Assembly: GCA_003956705.1 (NCBI GenBank)
Contig: QZCP01000134.1
Location: forward strand, 1-64,000
DNA: 64,000 bases
Reading direction: 5' to 3'
Source of the DNA: Brevipalpus yothersi
Lineage: Eukaryota > Arthropoda > Arachnida > Trombidiformes > Tenuipalpidae
Both the position numbers and the translations under genes were made by a program. Position 1 is the stretch's first letter. Each line of letters begins with the position of its first letter. The notes below the pieces were generated by a model. That model worked only from the letters and a program-made list of their open reading frames with translations. It was not told the DNA's origin and made no database searches. Shown piece by piece: positions 22,276 to 34,299 of this stretch.

Positions 22276-23627
22276 ATCTAATTGATAATCTCTCTATTAG
22301 ATACAATCTGATGTGATCAAAAAATCGTATAACAATCAATCGATGTGAATTCAATGAATTCTTGTTCAATAAATTGAACTATTGTGGTTTAAGCTTCTAA
22401 CAGAAAACTTATTTTTACGATATTTTCGAAAATTTTAACATTCATATGATCAATCGATTAATTAACGCCCTCACTCTAATCAGAGGAAATCGAAATCGCT
22501 TGATGATCTAGTGTTTTCTGGAAATTTGAGTGCATTCTTGCTTCTCCATCATCATTAGGATGATGGGCTAGATCACGACATCAGTTTCGCTTCTGTTGTT
22601 TCCATTGACTTTCAATTTATACTTTGTCCTGGTCAGTTGTCATTGATCCATGGAAATAGATGAGTTGGACATGCTCCAGAACGAGGGTCACATTATTACA
22701 TGAACCTTTTTACGAAATGAAATCATCTTTCTTCTTCTGTACCATCAAAAGTGAAGCTTATGATGAAAATAAATTGACACTCATGATATCAGAGGTGGAA
22801 AAGAGATGATGATAAGATTTTTTTTTCTTCTCTTCTTCCTATCAGTGTATTCATTGGAATTGATTTGTACACAAAGATTGACACAATTTATTTGATGTCA
22901 AAGCATCAGGAAGCTCATGGAAAAAGTGATCACTTGTATGGCGGACAATGGTAATGGAATGGAGACAAAAGTGTCAAGAGCAAATGAATCCTTTTGCCAC
23001 AAAAATTGATTTAAATAAGGATGTGCTACTCAATCATTCTCAATTCGGTTGAAGATGATGATATAATTGAACAATGAGGAAGTCAACACATGTGAACATC
23101 TAGTCAAGTCTTGGCCTGTATCTGAATTAGAGAGCAAGAGCCAGTCCTTCAGGTTCTGATTGCAACTTTCCATCTACACTCTGGATCTTTCCACATGACG
23201 TCGTGGAATATCAATTCTGACAAACAATTTCTTGAATTTTGTCATCTAAGTAGCCATAAATATAACCAAAACTTGTGAAAGGTGTATAAGAAATTCTAGA
23301 TCATTGCACTATGAATTGCCTCACCATTGATCGAAGAAAATAATTGTGCGTAGGCGCGTGAGGAATATAGAAAAGAATTTCATGGTAATTTCCTTCAATA
23401 TTGAACTTATCTATTTCGGTATCACATAGAGTATCTAGTGGGGATCATGATTGAAGAAAATCACCGAATTCTCTGAACCCCTCTCTCTCCTTGCCATTTC
23501 GTCACTATTTTCGTTGGAATTCAGAAACGTTTAGGTATGAGGTTCATTTTTATCGAGTTCTATGAACTATGAGCCCAAGAATGAGAGGTACAATAACAAT
23601 ATGAGAGAGTTCCAGAATTAAAAAAGG

Positions 23628-23686
<59 letters not shown>

Positions 23687-24458
23687 TGAGAATATCAATC
23701 GATTAGTTTCGTAATCATCCGAATTGCTATAAATCACATGTTCAAAAGATGAGTGGTTGAAAAAGAGAGAGAGAAAGAGAATGAAATTCCCTCTCTCTTG
23801 GTGAGTGAGCAAGTGAGAGAAGATTTTGATTGAGGATGGCGATCGAGACAATCTATGATCAACTTTGATCATGCTTCTCGTTCCATAGAAATTAGCTAGC
23901 GAATCGGTGACATCTTTTCTAATTCATCACACCAAGTGGCGAGAAGAGAGAGAAATTTGAAAAATTTAATTCAATTATTCTCTCTACTTTTATTCCCTTT
24001 ATGCTTATTCATTTCCATATTTAAGTAGAGACTAGAAGCTGGTAGTTTTTTCAACCTTCCTTCATGTTCACTAGTGGAAGTGAAATGTTTTTCATCTTGT
24101 ATCATCAAAAGTATTATTGTTTTCATTATTTGCCACTTTTTGCCATCGATTATCGAGTGGATAGATGCGAATCCATCTCATCTCACTTCAAGGTGTATGT
24201 TTGACGAACATCATCTCTTTTTTTCTCTTCTTTCTTCTCTCTTCTCTCTCTCTCTTTCAAGCTTTCATCGTAAACAGATTGTTTTTTGAATTATTTTATC
24301 GTGAAAAAAAGGTGGAAATTCTTTTAAAAACTTTTATTTCCAAAAATTTTATCCACAAGTGTTGATCTGATTTTGTGTGATCAAAATAAGTTTCAAATCA
24401 TTTGAGCTGTAAAGTTTCGGTCGAAAAGAAAAGGAACACACAAATCGAGAACAAAAAA
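22276..24458. other. intergenic, with (GA)n microsatellite
   Basis: About 2.2 kb without a convincing gene. It includes AATAAA near 22367 (for ML copy E) and a pure (GA)n tract at about 23630-23681. The frame at 24074-24289 probably lies in the 5' region of the next gene and shows nothing recognisable. Confidence 0.45.
23630..23681. repeat. (GA)n microsatellite
   Basis: Uninterrupted GA tract of about 26 units. Confidence 0.95.
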
Positions 24459-26399
24459 ATGTATATTATTAAATCAATTGATACAATCGATCAAGAAATT
24501 AACAACAATCGAAAAAGTCACAAATTAATGGTATCCAATAGACAAAAATTGTGCCAAAAGTCAACACATAGTTTATCATCAAATACGACAACATTATTCT
24601 CATCAATTACATCATATACAGTATTGTCCATAGTTATTATTATATTGACTATGAGCTCAAAAGTGATACAAACTAGTGCCAGTGAAACTGCCAATCTTGA
24701 TTTGAAATGGTGCTTAAATCATAATTCATTTTATCATGAAGTTAAAATTTGTTCCATGCTGCGACCTGGTCATCCAATATATCAGATAGATTTTATCAAA
24801 CCAACTGAACACAACCCAACAGATGAATCAAGCGAGCCATCACCACTAGTAATAAGTAAGTGTTACAATCTAGCAAGTGTGTTGATTGTTTTTAGTAAGA
24901 CAGTTAGAACGAGAAAGAGAGAAAAAAAATTTTATCCATCTTAATAAGAAGAAGAAGATACAGATTCTTCCACAAACAGAGTGAAGTAGTTGTATGTGAA
25001 AAATAGATGAGAGAAGATTGATGAGAAAGATGATGAAGATGATCAAACAGAGGAAATAAGAGGCTCTCTGAAACTGAAGAGGGAAACAGTTATACCGATT
25101 AATTGTGATTATTTTCAAGAGGATAGAAAAGTAATTTATCCACACTTTATCATAACAACTATTTTTGATTCTCTCTCTCTTTCTCTCTCGCTTCAACTTT
25201 TGTGATGATTTCACACTCAAATCGATTTCAGATCATTTGCCTTATTTTCAATTTGTGTGTGTAAAAGATAGATAAAAGAGCTAATTTGAATATGAAAGAG
25301 AAAAAAAAAGATAATGACATTTAAGTCTCATGTCATCGCTCGATTTACCGTGAGGACAATGACAATATTCCAAAGATCCATGAACCATGTAGAAAAGAAT
25401 CACGAAACTTTTTTCCTCTATTCTTGGCCTTCAAGTTCATCATACAGATTCATGATATTATACGCTTTCACCATTTCCAATCATCATCATGATAAGGTGC
25501 ATACACACATCTATATATGTGTGTGTAACAATTTGTTAGAATTGTGATAATCTTCAATGAAGGACAAGTTTTCTCGGAGAGAGAGAGAGACATATTTTCA
25601 TTATTCCATGTGAATTCAATGCATGATCACAATTTTTGTCAATGGAATACAAATGTGAAAATGAATGTTAATCAATTCTTCCAATTATGACTATTACATT
25701 GCTATAACTTTATTCGATCAATCAAAAAAACCAAGATTAATTCAGTGGACCGGGAAAGCCTTTTTCTCTCTCTCTCTCAAGGGTAATGAAATAACTTTCT
25801 CGAAAGAGAAAGGGAATAATTTGCTCTCATTTCATAAGCTTTCGATACAATAAAATTGTTTTGATAATTGAAATGAGAGGAAATTCCTATGTCCGTGTGA
25901 AAATAATTGCCAAAGTTCATAGTATAAACTTTTTTTATTTCCCATCATGAATATTTGGAGAAGAATGGAAGTCGATAGCCAATATTTCGATTTATTTTAT
26001 CTCTTCACTTCTACAATCAATCAGCTTTTCCATTGGAATTTTTCCGAGATTTTTTTCTGCTTACATACCTTTTTCTTACATATGATTACACTCTTCATCT
26101 CTTGAAATGAGAAGAAACACTATTGGCAACACTCAGCTATTAATCCTCAAATTTCTAGTCTATTCTGGTACTGGATGTGTGAAAGGGTAATCAGTGTGAA
26201 CAATTGAAAATGAAAAACTTTTCCCAAATCTTGATAATTTATGTTGATGGATGTTTACGTGAGTGAAAGTATTCTTTTAGAGCATCAATTTTGATCATCA
26301 AGATATGGAAGCTATTGCAATCAGCTACCGTAATTTTATTTCATTAATTCATCGAGACTATATCAAAAACTAATCATCATTGATTGCCCCATTAATTTA

Positions 26400-26493
<94 letters not shown>

Positions 26494-26498
26494 TTATC

Positions 26499-26560
<62 letters not shown>

Positions 26561-26947
26561 AGGACTGATTGATGAAGAACAATTTAAAGTGGACAGAACA
26601 ACTTTGGTTTATACTGGAGGAAAAAAATTAAGTTCTGATCCTGTCGCAATTTTTCTAGTTCGAAAGCATTCTGACAGAGAAGAAGTTGTAAATTGTTTGC
26701 TTCTTAAGCTTGACGTTAGCGATCGACATTGCAGTTACGTTCGCAATTGTACCACAGTGATTTCGATTTTGGCAAGCTTATGTTTGATATTGATCATGGG
26801 CCTTTCAATAACATTAATAATTTTACACCGGAAATCACCGATAAATTGCAAATTTTGGCTCAAAAAATCGGATGATATTGAAGATGACGGCTACTTTAAC
26901 GACAGCCAGCCAGATCATGGGTAAGTTCTACAGTTGATATCAATAAA

Positions 26948-27028
<81 letters not shown>

Positions 27029-27892
27029 CAAATAAAAAGCAGAATCAGCATCATGATGAAAAGCAACATCAACATTTGCCAAGTGTATTGTTGAAAATAA
27101 TAATCATCATTGATTATACTTTCTGGCATTGATGAAGACGCATTTCTTTCTCTCTCTTCCTTTTTCAAGAGCAACCAGCAGAACGAAGTTTGAATGTGTT
27201 TTGATTTGTTCTAGAATAGCCCTGATGTTGAGCTGACCAAGTGAATGATTAATTGATAAGATTATAATAATTAAATAATGAGAGCCATAATGTCACATAA
27301 ATATTGCAATTCATGATGATGATGATCATGGATAGTATAACGATTAATTGATCCTATTTGGAGAATTTGGTCACCTTGTTGAATATTTTAAGTTATGGAA
27401 GAAAGTCTAAAAAACCTTCTCCTCTCTATTTTTTCCATCACCAAACACAGTGGCAATGATCAAGGATTTATCAGCCCAAGGAAACCATCTTATGCACCCA
27501 CCGACAAAGGCAACGGTTCAATAATAAGGCCTAATTTTACACCACCAAGTGGTTTTATTGTGCCACGAAAATCATCTCTCAAAGCGAGTAAAATCGAAGT
27601 GGTTCCTGTGAAAGATGATCCATTGAAAAACAGTGCCAATGGAACTGGAAGATCAGTTCTTCCGGGAATAATTCCGGAAGATTCTGGGGATCGAGAGAGG
27701 AGAAGTTTTGAGAATGAAGGTTATGAAGAATCTGAATCATCGAGACGAAATTCGACTACCAACGAAACTGAGACATTATCATCATCTCCAACCGATCCTG
27801 AGGCAGCAATTCCACCGAATAACGTTCGACGTAAATCAACGGTCACATTCAGTGATAAGACGGAAATAATTCGGATCATGAAATGTTCTTGA
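24459..27892 (+). CDS. single-pass membrane protein with Ser-rich cytoplasmic tail, unknown (3 exons)
   Basis: Exons 24459-24855, 26563-26920 and 27451-27892 join in consistent phases (1, then 2) through GTAAGT donors and CAG acceptors, giving 398 residues. A hydrophobic segment at about 53-64 (TVLSIVIIILTM) suggests a delayed signal peptide (the in-frame Met24 is an alternative start). The ectodomain has several cysteines (around WC, KIC, NC, HC and NC). A transmembrane helix follows at about 198-220, then a long tail rich in Ser, Pro and Glu with basic RRKS/SSRR patches that could be phosphosites. No family is recognised. The first acceptor directly abuts a large CTTT/CT microsatellite, which acts as its polypyrimidine tract. 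Exon linkage is inferred from phase and splice sites. Confidence 0.65.
26401..26558. repeat. (CT)n-(CTTT)n-(CT)n compound microsatellite
   Basis: CT at 26401-26411, CTTT tetranucleotides at about 26411-26494, then CT at about 26502-26558, ending four bases before the splice acceptor AG at 26561-26562. Confidence 0.95.
26951..27026. repeat. (GA)n microsatellite
   Basis: About 38 GA units in the second intron of the 24459-27892 gene, starting about 30 bp after the donor site. Confidence 0.95.
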
Positions 27893-30046
27893 ACCGTTTC
27901 TGAGATTCTTTCTTCTTTCTCTCTCTCTCCATCTATCTCATTTTGCGTTTGCCATCAAAATTATGTTTCATCACGTTCAGAATGACGCTTGTGATCATGA
28001 ATATTTCGCTTATGGATCATTCAGTTCGAGTTGAAATCGAGCCAATCGTTTTTATTTCCCATACGAATATGACTGTTCTTAGTTTAATTCACATTGTTAT
28101 TAAAATTGGCAATTTATTGCTTCGATTTAAGTAAATGAACGTTTCAACTGGCTGCTCAGAGAATGACGGAGAAAATTTTTTCCCATATTTCATGAAATTC
28201 CTACTTGATGGGAGTTAATTCCTATGATTCGAGAGATACATTCACAAGATTGAGATATATTAATAAATATATCAATTCTCTGGTACATATGATCAGAATT
28301 TTCAAACACAGGCCAAAGGGCATTTTTTATTTGTATTGCGATTTATCATTTTCGATCCACTCATAATAGCATGAATAACTGATTAATTTCAATTAATGCA
28401 GTCACAAGATTCATTTTGTTTGTTACATCGTATCAATTTGAATTGAAGGCCTAAAATCCATTGTTGACAGATAAAAGAAAATTTTCCCATGAAAAATCTC
28501 GAGCTTATTCAAAAAAGTCCATGAAGTTTTTCCAATAATTTACCATATCTATTTCCAGTAAGATATGGAAATTATGATATCTTCGAATCAGATGATCTAC
28601 ATGTACAGAGGGAAGCTCACCTGTCTTGGAATCTGGACGCGAATATATCTGCTCACTCACACTTTAATCCTTATCCATTCAACTTTATCAATCTTACCAA
28701 CATCACTTCCGGTGTAATTTTTCCATTCATAAAGTGCAATAAGAAAAGAGTTTCCTACCTCTTTTTTCTTACTTTTTCCCTCAGACTATTGGAGCAATAC
28801 TAATGATTTATATATTTTCAAATAGTTGAATTTCAATCAATGAAGTTGAATGCTGATCTCATCCATGGTTAAGCACTAATGAGAAGGGGTATTTCTAAAA
28901 TGAAGAGAAAAACAAATTCAATCAATTATGAATCAGACAAATGAGCAATTAATACACACAGAATAATAATAATTGTGCAATGCATAGATACATAGATACA
29001 ATGGTGGAGAAGAATTTCATCTCTTGAATTTTTTACCGCAACTTATAAAGGCGCCAAGCTATCCCGGGACTATAATTTTCTTTCGGGACAACATTTCACT
29101 GTTTAAATCTTGATCATCCGGTTTTGTTGGTGAACACTTTTTACTCAACCATTCAACTATCTGGTACTCAGTTTCAGAACTGAACGGCCTGGTTGCTGTT
29201 GTTGCTGGTGGTAGTGTTGTTGTTGCTGGTTATCATAATCATTCAACGTCTTATTCTTCATCTTGTTCTTCTGTCTCCTTTTTTTTCGGTTATCTTGTCA
29301 CTGTAACCATCATAATTTATCCTCTTCCATGAGATATTGACAAAATTGCATAGTGATATGCGATATATTCATCATTACTCACGAGACTTTGATTGCATTG
29401 ATAATAGTTCTAATTGTTCACTACTGTGCAATCATACTCACTCTGACGTTTTTGCAACGACATTACTAGATTACATTCTTTTTTTCTATGAATTCTGATG
29501 TGATATGAGAAGATGCAAAAAAAAATTCAATGTCTTTGGGGGTATATCGTTGAACTTTGATGCTAAACGAACAAGATAAATTGATAGTTTGATTAATTTC
29601 TGTGAATTTTTGGTTCTCTTCGCTCTTACTTCTGCTTTGTGCAGCTGTTAACGTTTGAAACTTGTGTGAATTCTACTTGTTTGCTCTTTTTATTATTATA
29701 CACACACACAGATATATATATATTGTGTTCATCAATCATGAATGGAATGCACCTTTTGGATATTGAATGGAAACTTACTTTTGTCATCATCGTCAAGAGA
29801 GGAAGGTGATGATGGTGTTGACGATCATCATCTTCATTCGAGATTGAAAGCATCCCCAAGGTTGCATAATATATTAACAAAATAGTTAGATTACCTGGTT
29901 TTGGTGATAAATATTTCATCTCTTTCACTCTGTGTAATTGAGATTTTCTACCGTAAAAAAGAAAGGATTTTCAAATAGTAAAAAAAGTTAACTTGATTTT
30001 TATTCCAACACTCAATTTGATTGAAAAACTCTGTCAATTCTCCAAA
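27893..30046. other. intergenic, no gene seen
   Basis: About 2.1 kb, AT-rich. A short trinucleotide-like region rich in GTT/GCT is visible at about 29195-29235, and a short (CA)/(TA) patch near 29700. The minus frame 29626-29928 is not supported by any recognisable feature. Confidence 0.45.
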
Positions 30047-31706
30047 ATGGGTAAGAAAATTAACTTAGAAAAATCATGATAACAATATTTTCAATTCTGT
30101 TGATACTGATAACAAATGTTTATCAATTTAGGAGATCGACGATCTGAGAGTGGAACGATAAATCATGATATGAGTGATTCCGATGAATGTCCAACGAACG
30201 TTGTTTCCCATGGATCTCTACTTTTCTACCTCACAGTATTCGGCCTTCTTCTCGGAGCATCTTCAATGGGCTCCGTTTACGGTTATTCTTCACCTGCTGT
30301 ACCTAGTCTGGAATCGAATTCAAGTAGAATTCATTTTGATAGAAAAAGAGATATTGACATTGAAACTTTGATACGAAGTTTACCGTTCATGGGATCTCTT
30401 ATCGGTAGCTTATCAGGAGGTGAGTGCTCTAAAGTATTGACAGTGGTTATGAAGTTGAGAGTGTGAAATTGAATATCAACCAACAATTAATCGATTGCAA
30501 TTTTTCTTTACCACTAAATCGACAGGTTCTCTTGCTGGTCTGAGAGGAAGAAAAATTTGTTCCATAATCACTTCAATTGGCTTGCTGGCAAGTTGGATTG
30601 TGGTTGGCTCGGCGGTTAACATTCCAATGCTACTTGTTGGTCGATTTTTTAATGGTTTATTCACTGGAATCATTTCCGCTACTGTACCAAATTATTTAAG
30701 TGAAATTTCACCTGTAAGACTTCGTGGTACCATCGGCTCTTTGGTTCAAACATCGGGCAGTGCTGGAGTGTTGATTGTGTCGATATTGGGCTTGATTACT
30801 GATTGGTCTGGTTTAGCGTACTGTTTGGCTTTACCGTGTCTTCTGATGCCCATTATACTGATATTTTCCGTTGAATCACCGGTGTATTTGTTCAACAAAC
30901 ATGGCTATGGTCCAGAATCACTTGAAGCTATCAAAAAATTGCGAACTTTTGATAGTGAATTCGAAAATGAATTAAGAGTGATAGCTCGTTGTCCACAATC
31001 TAGTGAATCAATTCTGTTGAAATGGGCAGAATTTAAAATGCCCATAGTGTATTTACCCATGATATACACATGGATAATGTTAATTCTCAATCAAGCCACC
31101 GGTATATTCGCCGTGATCTCCTATGAGAAAGAGATATTCGAAATGGCCAAAGTTCCTCTGAGTGCTGATATTTGTACTATTATTCTCAACACTATCGGTC
31201 TTCTCATGACCATAGTTTCTTCATACATCTCCGATAAATTTAATCGAAAAACTTTACTATTCGTTTCCGGTGTTGGTAGTGCAATTGGATTAGCAGGCTA
31301 TGCAGCCTGTTTCTACATGAATACAGAATATTCCTGGTTCGCTGCCCAATATGGATATTTGACCATTGTGGCTGGTGTGATGTATTTTCTGGCTTTTTCG
31401 ATTGGATGGGGATGTATTCCGTGGTATATTGGAGCAGAAATGTCACCATTCTTTGCAAGAGGTTTCATTCTATCTGCCGGATGTTTCCTGAACGGTTTGA
31501 GTGCAGTCTTAATTACACAAACATTCGAATATATGACCCTGTATCTGTCTGCCGCTGGAACATTTTCAATCTACGCTTTGGTATCAGTTGCTGCTGTGTG
31601 CTTTTCAAGCTACTTCCTTCCCGAAACAAGAGGAAAAACAAATGATCAAATCTTGGAGATTTTTAACCAAAGAGCACTTGAGCGAGGATCACTATTGAGG
31701 GAATAG
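30047..31706 (+). CDS. SLC2/Tret1-like facilitated sugar transporter (3 exons)
   Basis: Exons 30047-30050, 30132-30419 and 30526-31706 join in phase and give 490 residues. The first coding exon is only ATGG. This is a Major Facilitator Superfamily protein with the sugar-porter signatures: GYSSPAVPSL in TM1, the loop 2-3 signature LAGLRGRK (R106, K107), PNYLSEISPVRLRG after TM4, VESPVYL in the middle loop, GWGCIPWYIGAEMSP in TM10 and PETRGK at 463-468. Twelve hydrophobic segments are expected for the family and the composition agrees. Arthropod relatives of this type move trehalose or glucose across the plasma membrane down the gradient. The substrate is not determined from sequence. There is no sign of truncation. 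Confidence 0.92.
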
Positions 31707-32029
31707 AGTTTTTAAACTCCTGCTTGATTTTTACAGACATTCATCTTTTAAGATGATTTTTTAAAAACATATCTTGCTCTATGAATCAATTTCTATACCC
31801 GGTTAAGATTTTTCAGAGCACCTCAAATCTCTACTTAAGTTCCTCATTTTGCGCTGTGAAATTTTTCCTCAGTCTAGTTTAAGACTTCGGATTTGAGTCA
31901 GATTCCGATATCTTTACATTCAAAATCCAATAAAATACTAAATCATTCAAATATGACTATCAATCTGTCGATCATCAATACACTTACTGTCGAATTCAGT
32001 TAAAATTTTGTTGAGAAGAAATCAATCTT
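31707..32029. other. intergenic, no gene seen
   Basis: A short gap between the transporter stop and the first HARS-derived fragment. An AATAAA lies near 31930. Confidence 0.45.
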
Positions 32030-32445
32030 TCCATCAGTTTAGGGCTCTTAGCCTTAAAAGAATGCTCGTCAGAGATACCTTCGCTCCACAGCTCTTGGGG
32101 TATTTTCAGCCTTTCGGCAACCATATCATCTCCGATTGATATAACAATTAACACGAAGTTTAGTTATGTGGCTCACTATTTGGTCAATGGACCTACCTTA
32201 GCTTAATGATTGGTTCCTAACTCCTTATTGAGAAGGTCTTGCAGTACAGAACTGTGATGCTGGATGAGTTCACCAATCTTATCAGTAGATTTTTCCACAA
32301 GACCTTTCTCTACGCAAATTTCTTTCTTGATTCCTTCCCAGGCCAGCTTGGAAGGGGAGAGACATGAGTTGTCGGTCAAGGTGATACAGAATGTTTTGCA
32401 CTAGAACTTACCTTGCCTAATTGATTCATCGCTGAGTAGGTTGCC
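32030..32445 (-). pseudogene. HARS-derived fragment 1 (inverted, internally deleted)
   Basis: On the minus strand this region matches parts of the intact HARS gene at 36.2-37.9 kb. It has the end of exon 4 plus intron 4 (AAGGTAAGTTCTAG...), the start of exon 5 (WEGIKKEICVEKGL-like), then a jump to the NCYVIS...GDDMVAE region. Roughly 260 bp of exon 5 are missing between them. Introns are kept, so it arose by DNA duplication and not by reverse transcription. Fragment 3 shows the same deletion joint, so the two are copies of each other. Confidence 0.85.
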
Positions 32446-32659
32446 TTGTATCCATCTAAGGTAGAGATAGGGCATGTATTAACCTTGTGGTCACTCTGCG
32501 TCATGAGGTAGGGTTCCATCGGTCTGCCTCCTGTCAATAGACTGATATAAATCGACTGTACAGCCCGATACGAATCAATCTCTTGTCGGCTTGCCATTGA
32601 CAAACTATAACTCTTATTTTCTGAATTTTCACTGTTCACCTATCTGTTCAATATTCAAG

Positions 32660-33357
32660 ATGTACTCTTCCCGTTTAGTCGCCCTACTTTTCATTGTCAT
32701 TACTCTCTCAAGTATTCTGGTCGAAGCGAAAGGTAAGAATTCAAACAACTTTGTTCTCACTATTGATTGTTAGCCCAGTTGGAATGTTGAGAATGGTTTT
32801 ATTTTTGAATCTTTACAGGACTCAAGAAAGGAGTTGTAAAATATGTGAAAAAAATTGTCAAAACGACACCACCAAAGAACAGACTGGTCATCGCTCTGGG
32901 ACCAACCCCTCCACCCCCTCCACCACCGAAACCCATCATCACGACTCCGAAGCCTCCAGCGGAGAAGGAGTTGTGCCAAATCAAAACTGATCCATCCGAT
33001 ATTTTCATACTCACCATTGTCAGGAAGACCGCTGGAAAGATAAGCACTCTACCACCCATTATTCTGGACAATTCGAAAGTTTCCATCAGCCTGTGGGTCG
33101 AGAAAGGTTTGGGTTTCATTCATCAGCTCAAAAAGTATTTGTTATTTGGTAACAAATACAGTGAGAATGTGTCCGTCAATCTGCAAATACATCCCTCCAT
33201 GATTGGACCTCTGCCACCTATCTATAAAACTGATCTTCTCATGTTGACCATCATTAGCACCTACCGAGGAAAGCATAGAGTGAAAACTCATTTGATTGAT
33301 ATAGTTGGACTCCAAAAACCTGAAATCCCCAGTACTCTAATTATACCAACTGTTTAA
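32660..33357 (+). CDS. small secreted Pro-rich protein, paralog 1 (2 exons)
   Basis: Exons 32660-32732 and 32819-33357, phase 1, encode 203 residues. A signal peptide (MYSSRLVALLFIVITLSSIL) is followed by a basic segment (GLKKGVVKYVKKIVK), a proline knob (PTPPPPPPPKP, about residues 48-58), and a beta-rich body with a single cysteine after the signal (KELCQIKTD), KVSISLWVEKGLG and MIGPLPPIYKT. No known domain is recognised. It is a near-copy of the gene at 35.2-35.8 kb. Exon 1, the intron and most of exon 2 are shared, and the last 15 or so residues differ. Secretion is inferred. The minus-strand open frames overlapping it are shadows. Confidence 0.75.
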
Positions 33358-33394
33358 ATGTGAAATATATATATAATTTAATGAATAACTTCCT

Positions 33395-34215
33395 ATTCAG
33401 ATAATTCGATTGTTCTTGACCACAACTTGATTAAGCGATCAAGTATAGTAATCCAATCCGCGGGCTAGACTCAGATCTTACTCGATTGAACTATTTATTC
33501 GAAGAGCATCACAATAGGAGTGCAATAGTTTCAGCTCTTCGAGATCTGCTTTAGCTTCAGGATTAGTTCCCAACTCTTGATTGAGAAGTGCGTCCAGAGT
33601 TTCTATGGAGCCGTGATGCTTGATGAGTTCACCAATCTTATCAGTAGATTTTTCCACAAGACCTTTCTCTACGCAAATTTCTTTCTTGATTCCTTCCCAG
33701 GTCAGCTGGGACGAAAAGAGACATGAGTTGTCGGTCAAGGTGATACTAGATGTTTCGCGCTAGAACTTACCTTGCCCAATTAATCTATCGCTGAGCATGT
33801 TGCTTTGAATTTTTATTTGGGTACTCCAGCAATCTTAAACATTCCACTGATCAACTGCCCATGATCAATCTGTACATACGAAGTTGGAAGGAAATAATTG
33901 AAAAATTAAAAGAGTTTCGTAGTAGAGAAAACTCACTTTGGTGAGGAAATTTTTGAGATCTAAATCATTCAGATACTCATACAGCATTCTCGAACATTCA
34001 GAATCGGCGATCATCGTGTCCGATGGATCAGCAATATCAAAATCCTGTAGGAAGTAGAGTGAAAGACATCAGATTATGATTGCCGAAAACTCTCATCGGA
34101 GAACCTACACATTGGTAAAACTCTCGGAATCTTCCTTAGGTAGTCTTTGGATTATCTCGTACATGAAGTTTTGCTATTTGGTATCGTTCTATTGAATATG
34201 TTCATATACAATAGA
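33395..34215 (-). pseudogene. HARS-derived fragment 2 (inverted; exons 2-5 with introns)
   Basis: Reading the minus strand from 34215 down, this aligns with part of HARS exon 2 (RYQIAK...), intron 2, exon 3 (DFDIAD..SDTMIADSE), intron 3, exon 4, intron 4 and the first part of exon 5 through the ARGLDYYTG region. Stops and small changes are present (for example TAA within the VPK codons, and EYDL changed to a stop). It is not coding. Retained introns show DNA-level duplication. Confidence 0.85.
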
Positions 34216-34299
34216 TGTAGATGGTCGAAAATGAACAGAAGATGTTTTCGTAACCGGAGCAGCACATCCAGCTGCACCGGACGATGAGTTATTACAGCC

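Larger units (their letters stand above)
20505..22312. repeat. large inverted repeat carrying ML copies D and E
   Basis: The left arm (about 20505-21188) and right arm (about 21643-22312) are reverse complements at high identity. They cover both exons, the intron, the upstream region (GGAATTGGACATCCAT...) and about 35 bp past each stop codon. The spacer is about 450 bp without repeat character. Each arm holds one ML gene, and the two genes point away from each other. This is a head-to-head segmental duplication. Confidence 0.9.

Noticed and set aside
26380..26568. 62-codon open frame of repeated FFLS units
   Set aside because: It is the translation of the CTTT/CT microsatellite, not a gene.
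32376..32639. Minus-strand 87-codon frame (repeated at 34878-35141)
   Set aside because: It runs through a HARS-derived exon/intron boundary (ends in translated intron sequence), so it is a fragment and not a gene.
32799..33119. Minus-strand Gly/Trp-rich open frames over the secreted-protein genes (also 35345-35617)
   Set aside because: They are antisense shadows of the plus-strand proline-rich coding exons.
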